This document shows, one piece after another, positions 34,870-42,361 of a stretch of 64,000 nt of DNA. Every line of letters begins with the position of its first letter. Position 1 is the first letter of the stretch. The position numbers and the translations under genes were made by a program. The notes below the pieces were generated by a model. That model was given only the letters and a program-made list of their open reading frames with translations, made no database searches and had not been told where the DNA came from. The stretch comes from Candidatus Riflebacteria bacterium HGW-Riflebacteria-1 (GTDB lineage Bacteria > Muiribacteriota > Ozemobacteria > Ozemobacterales > Ozemobacteraceae), in NCBI GenBank assembly GCA_002839445.1, contig PGYB01000005.1:310001-374000 (forward strand). The letters are read 5' to 3'.

Positions 34870-36042
34870 CTATGGGGCCTTGAACAGCCGTTTCTGCTTG
34901 GTTTTTAACCAGCTGATCCAGCCTGAAGCCTTGAGGACCTGTTGTTCTAGAAGATCAAGAAGCATTGACGAGTATCTTCTGCTCTTTTCGCTTTGTCCGT
35001 GAAAGGCAAGAACTGTTGAAAGCGCCCTCTCGCCCATTCTGGCAACTTTCCCGGCAATCAGCGCGAATTCTTCATCGTTATCGAGGGTTTCGAGCCACCA
35101 CGGAATGCATTCAAGCCCATGTTGTCGGAAAAGTGCCTCGCGGGCGTTCTGCCTGATTTTGGGGTGGGGATCGCCGGCCATGTCGGCAAGCAGTTCGAGG
35201 CGCCCGGGAATATCGACCTTGTCAAGCACAAACACTGCTGAAGCTTTCATCCAGGGGTTGTCGTCGATTGCCATGACCTTAAGTGCTTCAAGAAGCTGGC
35301 TATGGTCTTCCTTGTTCCAGAGGGCTTTGATTACATTTGCGCGCACCCTGTTGTCTTCATCATTGAGCATTGGCAGAAGAAGTCTGGTGACATCAGGAAG
35401 ATCGAGCTTCTCAATAGATTCAATCGCGTTGGCGCGCACACGTGCGTCTTCATCCTGCAGCGCTCTGGTGAGAAAGCTGACGATATCATCATCGGGCAGT
35501 GCCAGTCGGCCCATGGCTGATACTACGCAGGCTTTCACCCGCGGGTTGGCATCAGTCTTGTAAAGGCTGCGTATCGCGCCCAGATTGCTCGGGTCGCCGA
35601 TTCTGCCAAGAGTTTCGATCGCGAGTGCCACCAGTTCAGGGTTTGAGTGTCTGAATACACTTATGATCTGCGAACTGGCAGCAGAATCTTCGATTTCACC
35701 CAGGGCTTTAAGGCTGTTGTAGACTATGTCTTCGTCGGGTGACGCAAGTTTTCTGGCGAGCTCGTCAATGCATTCTGGCGTTTGCGGCTTGTCGGGCAGA
35801 AGTTTCCAGATGCGAATGCCTTCGCGTTCAATGCTGCGTACCCACGAAGCGCTGTTATAGTCAGCGTAAGACTCAAATTCGCGCTCGGCTTTTCTTAGCG
35901 CAGATTCTCGATCGACGGCCGCAACCGTGTATTCGATCTTGAATTTCTTGCGCGGATTCGCCGATTCACTGTATGGAATGATAACTTTATAGGTTTTAGC
36001 TGCCTGCATATCGTTGTACATGTTAACAGATATCGAGATCAT
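34870..36042 (-). CDS. HEAT/PBS-lyase-like repeat protein
   Basis: The 390-residue protein has a short N-terminal domain (about 10-70: TYKVIIPYSES, FKIEYTVAAVDRESALRKAE) followed by regular HEAT repeats. Examples are VYNSLKALGEIEDSAASSQI, LVALAIETLGRIGDPSNLGA, RVKACVVSAMGRLALPDDDI and RVRANAIESIEKLDLPDVTR. No catalytic motif or signal peptide. I set the start at the ATG at 36042; the ORF extends to a TTG at 36099 without a ribosome site, and ATGs at 36021 and 36009 are further options. It lies 97 nt upstream of ftsH on the same strand, so they may be co-transcribed. Confidence 0.8.
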   Translation of the reverse strand: MISISVNMYNDMQAAKTYKVIIPYSESANPRKKFKIEYTVAAVDRESALRKAEREFESYADYNSASWVRSIEREGIRIWKLLPDKPQTPECIDELARKLASPDEDIVYNSLKALGEIEDSAASSQIISVFRHSNPELVALAIETLGRIGDPSNLGAIRSLYKTDANPRVKACVVSAMGRLALPDDDIVSFLTRALQDEDARVRANAIESIEKLDLPDVTRLLLPMLNDEDNRVRANVIKALWNKEDHSQLLEALKVMAIDDNPWMKASAVFVLDKVDIPGRLELLADMAGDPHPKIRQNAREALFRQHGLECIPWWLETLDNDEEFALIAGKVARMGERALSTVLAFHGQSEKSRRYSSMLLDLLEQQVLKASGWISWLKTKQKRLFKAP

Positions 36043-36115
36043 TCTCAACCGACGCTTGCAAGGTTGATTGGTGCTGTGATTTAATAAGGGCTGTGGCAAA
36101 TTTCATGGAGACAAA

Positions 36116-36391
36116 ATGGTTTTAGAAAATTATTACTGTCGAAACTGCGGTTGTGAAAGCATTATCACCGATGCGCAGCGCAATTTTCTCGAAGAATATG
36201 GCTGTTCTCAGCCTCCTCTATTTTGCGACGCCTGTTTTACTGCAGAACTTAGTCAGGTCTGGGAAATGCCCGGCGAGAGGCGGATTGCCGTATGCAGCGA
36301 ATGCGGCGTCGAAACGCGCCTGCATTTTGTACCTTCACTGGGCCGCCCGGTATTCTGCCCACAATGCCATAAAAAACGCCAGGGTGCTTAG
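36116..36391 (+). CDS. Small double zinc-ribbon protein
   Basis: A 91-residue protein has four CxxC motifs: CRNC, CDAC, CSEC and CPQC. They are spaced as two zinc-binding modules; the second (CSECGVETRLHFVPSLGRPV then CPQC) matches the 'CxxCD/zinc-ribbon' type. It is probably a metal-stabilised small protein of unknown partner. The ATG follows GGAGACAAA and the gene is divergent from the HEAT-repeat gene. Confidence 0.8.
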   Translation: MVLENYYCRNCGCESIITDAQRNFLEEYGCSQPPLFCDACFTAELSQVWEMPGERRIAVCSECGVETRLHFVPSLGRPVFCPQCHKKRQGA

Positions 36392-36393
36392 TT

Positions 36394-36870
36394 TTATTCG
36401 CCGGTCAGTGTGAGGGTTACGGTCGCTGTCGGCAACTCAGGTTCGTCTGGCAAAGCGGGGCTTTCGCTGGCAGTTTGCGTACTGCCCGGATCAAAAATAG
36501 AAAAGGCTGCCTCAGATTCAAGGTCGAGATGATCGTATCCGCGCTCAAGCGCTTCTTCAGCTTCGTTTTCGAGCTCTTCAAGCAACTGGGTAGAGCGGCT
36601 GATATCGACTTCACCTTCTTCTGGCGGTTCTTCAGGGTATAACTCGACGAATCCGCGTCTTATGACGCGCATTAGCGGTGTTACTGGCTCAGATTCATAA
36701 CGAAAATGCAGCAGGTCGCCTGCCAGGTCAGAATGCTCGAGCGGGTGTCTGATAACCACAGGCGGCCCGTGTCGCGGCAGTCGATGCCAGCGTGAAATGG
36801 TCCTGGCACCGGTTGGCATACTAAGGCCGGCCAGTAGAATTATGATAAAAATTTTTGTTTTATACGGCAT
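36394..36870 (-). CDS. Exported acidic protein of unknown function
   Basis: I start this gene at the ATG at 36870, where a signal peptide begins (MPYKTKIFIIILLAGLSMPT), giving 158 residues. The mature part is basic at first (SRWHRLPRHGPPVVIRH), then strongly acidic (PEEPPEEGEVD, EELENEAEEALE), and ends in a Thr-rich tail. It overlaps the end of the upstream metallo-hydrolase gene by 11 nt, which suggests coupling. A longer ORF to 36993 would overlap that gene by over 130 nt and is not credible. No family recognised. Confidence 0.62.
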   Translation of the reverse strand: MPYKTKIFIIILLAGLSMPTGARTISRWHRLPRHGPPVVIRHPLEHSDLAGDLLHFRYESEPVTPLMRVIRRGFVELYPEEPPEEGEVDISRSTQLLEELENEAEEALERGYDHLDLESEAAFSIFDPGSTQTASESPALPDEPELPTATVTLTLTGE

Positions 36871-37741
36871 ACCACACCGGCAGGTTGTCGAAAACCCGAT
36901 ACTTGATTTCGCCATGTTTATGCAACGACGATAGATAACCATTGACCGTGGCGCGATACAGATAGTATTCCCAGTTGGTCTTTTTGAGCCCATAGTGGTC
37001 GAGAAAGGCTTTTACCACTCGATCCTGTGGCATCGGGGTTTTGAGCAGATCACGCATGAAGTCGAGAGATTCGTTGAGATGGCTGAGATTGTTGGCGATA
37101 AGCGTGCTGATAGACGTCTGAGGTAAAAAATGTCCGCCGATAAACCAGTTTGCTTCGATTTTTCTGAGCCTTTCGAGAGTCTGGGAATGCGAGTTTGGGT
37201 CGTAATTAAAAGGCAGACGCTGCTTGTTGAAAAAGTTGTCAGGAAAAAGCGTGTCGGCAACAAAAGCCACACCATCGACCAGAAAGCCTTTCTGATTAAC
37301 CGAATGCCCGGGAAGATCGAGAATATCAATCTTAAGATCGCCGAGTTGCAGTTCGTTGCCGCTGAAGACTTCAACCTGGCTTGGATTTGCCATGATAAAG
37401 CGGTTCATAAGATCGCCGATTGGCGCGCCGGCAAAAAGAACCGCGCACTGAATCAGGGGCTGTCTTATTGTTGGTGCCTCGAGTGTCGAAGCCAGTATTT
37501 TGCAGCCGCATTTTTCAGAAAAAAAACTGTTGCCGGCAATATGATCAGCGTGGGCGTGGGTATTGAGAATCAGCGAAACTTTAAAACGGTAGTCTGAGAG
37601 CAGTTCGTGTAACTGTCTGGCGAATTTAAGATCGCAACCCGAGTCGATCAGAGCAACTTCGCTGTTTTCGAGCTGAATGACACCGACGTTGGCGGGGCCA
37701 CGAACCCAGCATACCCGGTCGGTAAGGCGCGCCAGTTCCAT
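36860..37741 (-). CDS. MBL-fold metallo-hydrolase
   Basis: This 293-residue metallo-beta-lactamase-fold protein carries the metal motif HAHADH (about residues 61-66). Further ligands are the His of the DLPGHSVNQKG block (about 154) and the His in FIGGHFLPQ (about 215). Such enzymes hydrolyse thioesters, nucleic acids or small esters; the substrate cannot be read here. It overlaps the exported acidic protein gene and is preceded, 2 nt upstream, by the DUF120-like gene, so the three look like one unit. Confidence 0.88.
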   Translation of the reverse strand: MELARLTDRVCWVRGPANVGVIQLENSEVALIDSGCDLKFARQLHELLSDYRFKVSLILNTHAHADHIAGNSFFSEKCGCKILASTLEAPTIRQPLIQCAVLFAGAPIGDLMNRFIMANPSQVEVFSGNELQLGDLKIDILDLPGHSVNQKGFLVDGVAFVADTLFPDNFFNKQRLPFNYDPNSHSQTLERLRKIEANWFIGGHFLPQTSISTLIANNLSHLNESLDFMRDLLKTPMPQDRVVKAFLDHYGLKKTNWEYYLYRATVNGYLSSLHKHGEIKYRVFDNLPVWYAV

Positions 37742-37743
37742 GC

Positions 37744-38196
37744 TCAGGCTGAAGCGCCCGGGCGTTCAGAATCATCAACTACCACAAATCCTTCACTGCA
37801 ATGGCTCAGAATTTCGATAGAGCATTTCGGCTCGCCACTGAACCCGATGGGTGGCGCAATAACCTCGATGTAAAAAGGATTATCATGATAAGGAGAAAAT
37901 TGGGCTTTGTAAATCCAGGCTTTAACTGGCTTGCACCCTTCGACGGTGATGCTGATGCGCACGAATTTGAAAACTTCGCCGCCTTTTACAACCTTGAAGG
38001 CCGGGTGCCAGGGCAGGGGAGCGCTTGTAAAGTCAGAGGTGAGTATTACCAGAGGTTTTTCGAGAAGTATGTTGATGGTGCCTTCTTTGCATACTGCAAC
38101 TTCCGGGAAACATTCGCGGAAAAACGGCATCTGCTCATGAACAGTATTTTTTGACTCGCCAAGCCCTCTCTGGACTTTCCCTTTGATGACTCCCAT
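37744..38196 (-). CDS. DUF120-like protein (archaeal CTP-dependent riboflavin kinase fold)
   Basis: This 150-residue protein resembles the archaeal CTP-dependent riboflavin kinase RibK (DUF120). It has GKVQRGLGES near the N-terminus where archaeal enzymes have GEV-x-SGLGEG, then EGTINILLEKPL where they have EGTLNLKL, and late in the chain YIEVIAPP where they have IIEIIAP. The comparison rests on memory of the family and was not computed. Such proteins are mainly archaeal, so a bacterial copy is notable; activity on riboflavin is not assured. The ribosome site GGAGAG and ATG are clear. It leads a minus-strand unit with the MBL-fold gene. Confidence 0.55.
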   Translation of the reverse strand: MGVIKGKVQRGLGESKNTVHEQMPFFRECFPEVAVCKEGTINILLEKPLVILTSDFTSAPLPWHPAFKVVKGGEVFKFVRISITVEGCKPVKAWIYKAQFSPYHDNPFYIEVIAPPIGFSGEPKCSIEILSHCSEGFVVVDDSERPGASA

Positions 38197-38371
38197 TCGG
38201 GTAACTCTCCTTCACAAGTTCTGTACCACAGAATAGAACATTTCAGCAGAATATTACAAGCAAATAAATAACTCACGACTAACCCCTTAACAATAAGGCT
38301 GTTGGCCGTCAGCTGATATCAGATCTGATGATCGGTATCAGGCAGTTAACACGATGTTTATAACAATCTCG

Positions 38372-38848
38372 TCAGTTGCCTATTTTTTTGATCATCTGCA
38401 GGCAGGGATTACCGTCACCCCAGAACACCGGGTAGATTTCAAGCGGCCTGAAACCGAGTGCAAGATAGAACCTTCGGGTTTTCTCGTATTCAGGCCAGTT
38501 GTTTGAAGGGCTCACTGTTTTCACCTGCATGTATTCTACGCCATGCGAGCGGTAATACTCGGTGACCGATTCGATTGCTGCCCGACCGATGCCATGTCGG
38601 TGAAATTCTGGCAGAAGGCCAAGCACATAAAGCTCGACCGATTCTCTAAAATGCTCTTTGAGGCTTATGAAACCGCAATACCTGTTTTTCATTTTTACCA
38701 GAAATGTCGGCAGGGTATCGATTTCTGTTCGATACCCTGCTAAAGCCTCTTCAATACCAAACCATTCTGGTAGTTGTCGTAAAATTTTTTCGCACTGTTC
38801 ACCTGAGTTCAACACCGGCCCCTCAACACTGAAATAATCTGATTTCAT
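38372..38848 (-). CDS. GNAT-family N-acetyltransferase
   Basis: A 158-residue acetyl-CoA-dependent acyltransferase. The conserved acetyl-CoA pocket is LLPEFHRHGIGRAAIESV (about residues 94-111), preceded by the strand VELYVLGL. The C-terminal KTRRFYLALGFRPLEIYPVF block is typical of the family. Substrate unknown. A 175-nt gap with no gene separates it from the DUF120-like gene downstream. Confidence 0.88.
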   Translation of the reverse strand: MKSDYFSVEGPVLNSGEQCEKILRQLPEWFGIEEALAGYRTEIDTLPTFLVKMKNRYCGFISLKEHFRESVELYVLGLLPEFHRHGIGRAAIESVTEYYRSHGVEYMQVKTVSPSNNWPEYEKTRRFYLALGFRPLEIYPVFWGDGNPCLQMIKKIGN

Positions 38849-38884
38849 ACATTGGACACCTGGGTTTCCTTAGAAAATGAAAAC

Positions 38885-38908
38885 AGGTCTGCCTCAAGAG
38901 ACAAACCT
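38885..38908 (-). terminator. Terminator of the Lys-rich exported protein gene
   Basis: On the minus strand AGGTTTG pairs with CAGACCT (one G-T pair), extends by two base pairs, and is followed by a T-rich tail. Confidence 0.6.
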
Positions 38909-38947
38909 GCTTTGATTAAGTTTTTAGAACCAGCGAATTATATCACA

Positions 38948-39418
38948 TTATTTGCTTCTGCGGTTAAAATTTGGAAGAACTGGGTCCTGTGCTGGCGGGA
39001 GAGGCTGACCACTGACTGCTGGAGCGCTGGCTGACCCTGAAGAAGTTGAAGAACCGGAGGATTTCTTGCCACCACTTTTGCCTACTTTGCGGAAGTGACC
39101 TTTGGTGTGGCTCTTAGAACCTTTTTTGTAGTGACCTTTAACCCAGGTCTTTTTGGCTTTTTTACCGGTAATCTTTGACTTGGCCTTTACTGCGCCGTCC
39201 ATGATCTTATTAGTAACAGCTGAACCTGCTTTAACGAATGAACGTTTGGTTTTCTTGCAGGCTTTCTTGATGTTTCTTTTCATTTTGCTGGTTGCTTTTT
39301 TGAAGAATGACTTGTTGCATTTCTTTTTAGCAGCTGAAACTTCATTAACTTCACCGGCGAAGGTGAAAAAGCCAAAGGCAACGAGAAGGACTGCGAGGGT
39401 TTTATACACTTTACTCAT
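38948..39418 (-). CDS. Lys-rich exported protein of unknown function
   Basis: The 156-residue precursor starts with a signal peptide (MSKVYKTLAVLLVAFGFFTF... up to about residue 29). The mature chain is extremely basic (about one Lys in three over residues 30-115), with motifs KKKCNKSFFKKA and WVKGHYKKGSKSHTKGHF. It ends in a Ser/Gly/Pro-rich tail. Only two or three Cys are present. GGAGG lies 8 nt before the ATG. It could bind DNA, cell-wall polymer or a surface polysaccharide outside the inner membrane; this is inference from charge only. It is a single gene with its own terminator. Confidence 0.75.
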   Translation of the reverse strand: MSKVYKTLAVLLVAFGFFTFAGEVNEVSAAKKKCNKSFFKKATSKMKRNIKKACKKTKRSFVKAGSAVTNKIMDGAVKAKSKITGKKAKKTWVKGHYKKGSKSHTKGHFRKVGKSGGKKSSGSSTSSGSASAPAVSGQPLPPAQDPVLPNFNRRSK

Positions 39419-39648
39419 AACTAGTAACCTCCAGATGGTTTCTTATGAATTGCATGATTTATGATGTTTTTGAGTATAAGAATAATTTCGCGACCCCGTA
39501 ACCCCCTTTCCAAAAATTTAAAAAAAATGTGTACACAGTTTAAGCCTTCGTTGTTATCCAGGCTACATGAATAAGCTCCTGTTGCCGCCGAGAATGAGTT
39601 TAAACGGTATGCGTTACTGGTGCCGATTTTGTTTTTGCAGGACTCAGT

Positions 39649-39696
39649 AATCAGAATCAGAATCAGAATCAGAATCAGAATCAGAATCAGAATCAG
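39649..39696. repeat. Hexanucleotide microsatellite, 8 x AATCAG
   Basis: Eight perfect tandem copies of AATCAG. On the minus strand an ORF would read alternating Ile-Leu through it, but that ORF (39421-39813) has no other support. The surrounding non-coding gap runs from 39419 to 39883. Confidence 0.95.
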
Positions 39697-39883
39697 AAGA
39701 CTGTTGTCTATTCTGTTCTTGAAGACATCAATGAATGGCTGGCTGAAATAATTATGCAGTGATGCCAATGAGTCTGAACCCGAGCAGTCCTCAATAGTTC
39801 CTTCCGCACTCAACTTTTTCTTTAGCTTGGCCGGGCAACGTGATATCTTGCCCTTGTATAATTTTGCGCTCGGAGGAACTTCG

Positions 39884-40618
39884 ATGACTAGACACGATGA
39901 TCGCGCTTATGATCAACTCAGACCGGTCAGTATAGAGACCGGATACGTAAAATACCCGCACGGCTCGGCTCTGATTTCATTCGGCGACACAAAAGTATTG
40001 TGTACTGTTCAGGTCGAAGAAAAAGTTCCTCCTTACGTTGCTTCAAGAGAAGTGCCGCAGGGTTGGATCACGGCTGAATATGCCCTGATGCCGGCGGCTG
40101 GCCTGGTTCGCAACGAGCGTGCCGGTTACGGCAAATCTACTGTCAAAGGTCGTGTTCACGAAATTCAGCGTCTGATCGGTCGCTCGATGCGCTGCGCGCT
40201 GGATCTTAAAAAACTCGGCGCCCGCACGCTGATGATCGACTGTGATGTCATTCAGGCTGATGGCGGCACCCGCACCGCATCTATTACCGGCGCGATGGTT
40301 GCTCTCGAAATGGCTGTTAAAAAACTTATGGCTGAAGGAAAATTAACCGAGAATCCGATTATAAACAAGATTGCAGCAGTTAGTATCGGAATTGTCGATG
40401 GCAAGCCCTGTCTTGATCTTGATTACATCGAAGATTCGCGTGCCGAAACCGATCTCAATCTTGTGATGAACGCGAAGGGGGCTTTTATAGAAGTTCAGGG
40501 AACCGCCGAAGATGGCACCTTCAGCCGCTCAGAACTTGACGAAATGCTTAAAATGGGCGAATCTGGCATTAAAAAACTTTTCAAACTGCAGGCGCAGGCG
40601 GTAAAAAACCTGAAATGA
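39884..40618 (+). CDS. rph: Ribonuclease PH
   Basis: This phosphorolytic 3'-5' exoribonuclease trims tRNA precursors. At 244 residues the length is normal. Family blocks are GYVKYPHGSALISFGDTKVLC (in two adjacent parts), the VPPYV...GWITAEYALMP stretch, GRSMRCALDL and QADGGTRTASITGA. The ATG at 39884 has GGAGG 7 nt upstream; the ORF extends upstream to 39827 without support. It overlaps rdgB by 4 nt. The rph-rdgB pairing is common in bacteria. Confidence 0.96.
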   Translation: MTRHDDRAYDQLRPVSIETGYVKYPHGSALISFGDTKVLCTVQVEEKVPPYVASREVPQGWITAEYALMPAAGLVRNERAGYGKSTVKGRVHEIQRLIGRSMRCALDLKKLGARTLMIDCDVIQADGGTRTASITGAMVALEMAVKKLMAEGKLTENPIINKIAAVSIGIVDGKPCLDLDYIEDSRAETDLNLVMNAKGAFIEVQGTAEDGTFSRSELDEMLKMGESGIKKLFKLQAQAVKNLK

Positions 40619-41196
40619 ACATCTGGGTATCGACGCGAAATGCTCACAAGGCCGAAGAAATCGCGGACATTCTTGGCTCTGCCTGCCAGATCAGAACTCT
40701 TCTCGACCTGCCGGAATTCCCCGATATCGATGAAAACGGCGACTCCTACCGGGCTAATGCCGAGTTAAAAGCGCGCGCCCTCTGGAATGAAGTTAAAGAG
40801 CCCGTTTTTGCCGATGATTCAGGCCTCGAAGTAGATGCCCTCAACGGTCGTCCTGGAATACATTCGGCCAGGTTTTCCGGGCCAGATACCAACCATCCGC
40901 GAAATATCGCCAAACTGCTTGCTGAACTCGGTGACCTGCCGGTTGAAAAGAGGAGCGCCAGGTTCAGATGTGTGATTGTTTACATCGACCAACACGGTAT
41001 TGCGCATGAATTTGTTGGCACAGTCGATGGCTATATTGGTTTTGCATGTCTTGGCGCCGGCGGATTCGGCTATGACCCAGTATTCATGCTCTCTGAGCGT
41101 GGTTGTTCAGTGGCCCAGCTGCCCGCCGCCGAAAAAAATGCGATCAGTCACCGCGCCCGCGCCGTGGAACAGCTCAAAGCCTTTTTAAAGCTCTAG
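40615..41196 (+). CDS. rdgB: Non-canonical purine NTP pyrophosphatase (RdgB/HAM1)
   Basis: This enzyme hydrolyses dITP, ITP and XTP to monophosphates and so keeps deaminated purines out of DNA. The 193-residue protein has STRNAHKAEEI at the N-terminus, FADDSGLEVDALNGRPGIHS (about 63-82) and GFGYDPVF (about 144-151), all typical. The start codon overlaps the rph stop (ATGA), so the two are co-translated. Confidence 0.96.
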   Translation: MNIWVSTRNAHKAEEIADILGSACQIRTLLDLPEFPDIDENGDSYRANAELKARALWNEVKEPVFADDSGLEVDALNGRPGIHSARFSGPDTNHPRNIAKLLAELGDLPVEKRSARFRCVIVYIDQHGIAHEFVGTVDGYIGFACLGAGGFGYDPVFMLSERGCSVAQLPAAEKNAISHRARAVEQLKAFLKL

Positions 41197-41227
41197 TTCA
41201 ATGTAGATTGAATTCCATGTTTAAAAA

Positions 41228-41265
41228 CCGTCATTGCAAGGAGCGTAGTGGCGTGGCTTTTTGGC
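41228..41265. repeat. Decayed TCATTGC-type palindromic repeat
   Basis: 'gtcattgcaaggagcgtagt' and following bases match the dispersed repeat seen at 15612, with a diverged right half. The rest of 41197-41437 is AT-rich non-coding DNA upstream of the CheW-like gene. Confidence 0.5.
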
Positions 41266-41437
41266 GGAAACCGAACTCTCACCGGGTGGCAAATTTTTGC
41301 TCTTTTTAATTTTGCTGTTTTCTGCTATATATAAAAGCTCGCAATATTCCCCGCTGAATATATTGCAGGTATTGCTCAGATACGTTGTCACAGCACAATT
41401 AAACAAAAAAATCTCTTAGTGCAAGGAACTGGACAAG

Positions 41438-41953
41438 ATGTCGCAAATATTGCCGCTGATTAAAAGAATTGCGCAAAACGTTCGCGATAAGGGCGGCGAT
41501 GGCCGGGTTGAGAAATTTTTTATCTTTAAGCTTTCCCGCAAGGCTTTTGCTGTTCCGGCTGTCGATGTGGCCGAAGTGTCAATGCCGGTTTCGCTTATCG
41601 ATATTCCTCAGCATTCTGATTTTATTATGGGCGTGGTCAATATCAGGGGTATTGTTATTCCCGTGATAAATCTTCGCTCCAGAATCGGTCTTGATGCTGA
41701 TTATCAGTCAGACGAAAGTTCACGTCTGTTGCTTTTTTCTTTTAAGGCCGGCACTTATGTTGCCATGATGGCCGATGATATCGAGTATCGTCTCAGGGAA
41801 GGCGTGGTCGAAGCCTCTGGCGACAATAGTGCCGAAGAGCGGTCTTTTCGCATGGCTGTCATAGATAACGCTAAATATCCGGTTCTGATGGTTGATGTGT
41901 GGCTCGAAAAAAACGAACTTGAAATTCTACAGAATGTGGTAGAATCTTTCTGA
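41438..41953 (+). CDS. CheW-like domain protein
   Basis: A 171-residue protein consists of a CheW fold after an N-terminal extension of about 25 residues. The pattern FIFKLSRKAFAVPAVDVAEV, then PQHSDFIMGVVNIRGIVIPV and LRSRIGL is diagnostic. CheW proteins couple chemoreceptors to the CheA kinase. No che gene or receptor is adjacent; the nearest signalling genes are the large sensors beginning at 42362. A rubredoxin gene follows 30 nt later. Confidence 0.9.
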   Translation: MSQILPLIKRIAQNVRDKGGDGRVEKFFIFKLSRKAFAVPAVDVAEVSMPVSLIDIPQHSDFIMGVVNIRGIVIPVINLRSRIGLDADYQSDESSRLLLFSFKAGTYVAMMADDIEYRLREGVVEASGDNSAEERSFRMAVIDNAKYPVLMVDVWLEKNELEILQNVVESF

Positions 41954-41983
41954 AAAATATCTGAAACAGGAGGCTATAAAACA

Positions 41984-42142
41984 ATGGCAAAGTATGTTTG
42001 CACTGTATGTGGTTATGAATATGATCCGGCGGCAGGAGACCCTGACAACGGAATCGCCCCGGGAACATCTTTTGATAAACTTCCCGAAGACTGGGTCTGC
42101 CCGGCATGTGGCGTTGGCAAAGATCAGTTTGAAAAAATGTAA
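41984..42142 (+). CDS. Rubredoxin
   Basis: A 52-residue electron carrier with one iron held by four Cys. The two CxxCG knuckles are [16 protein letters not shown] (residues 5-20) and [15 protein letters not shown] at the C-terminus; the intervening [15 protein letters not shown] is the classical rubredoxin sequence. An AGGAGG ribosome site lies upstream of the ATG. It suggests an anaerobic or oxygen-detoxifying metabolism. A strong terminator follows, and it may be co-transcribed with the CheW-like gene. Confidence 0.97.
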   Translation: MAKYVCTVCGYEYDPAAGDPDNGIAPGTSFDKLPEDWVCPACGVGKDQFEKM

Positions 42143-42177
42143 TTTGAACAGCTGAATAAGCTGCTTCCAGTATTGTA

Positions 42178-42213
42178 AATAAAGCCCTGCAGTTATTCTG
42201 CAGGGCTTTATTT
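42178..42213 (+). terminator. Terminator of the rubredoxin gene
   Basis: A perfect 13-bp stem (42180-42192 with 42198-42210), TTATT loop and trailing Ts. Confidence 0.9.
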
Positions 42214-42361
42214 GCGCAGGCTTGCCTGAAAACTAATACGTATGAAAACTAAAATCAGGCTGGTAGCGGCAATTCTATGAGGTTTCGTGTAGAATGTTAT
42301 CGGCGTGAATGAACGGAAACAGAAGAGGGTTTGTCTCGTAGTCTTTCCGGGAGCTTGAAAA

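Noticed and set aside
36871..36993. N-terminal extension of the exported acidic protein
   Set aside because: It would overlap the metallo-hydrolase coding sequence by more than 130 nt and place residues before a clear signal peptide.
39421..39813. 130-codon minus-strand ORF with an Ile-Leu repeat
   Set aside because: The repeat is the translated AATCAG microsatellite; it covers the promoter region of the Lys-rich protein gene and has no other support.
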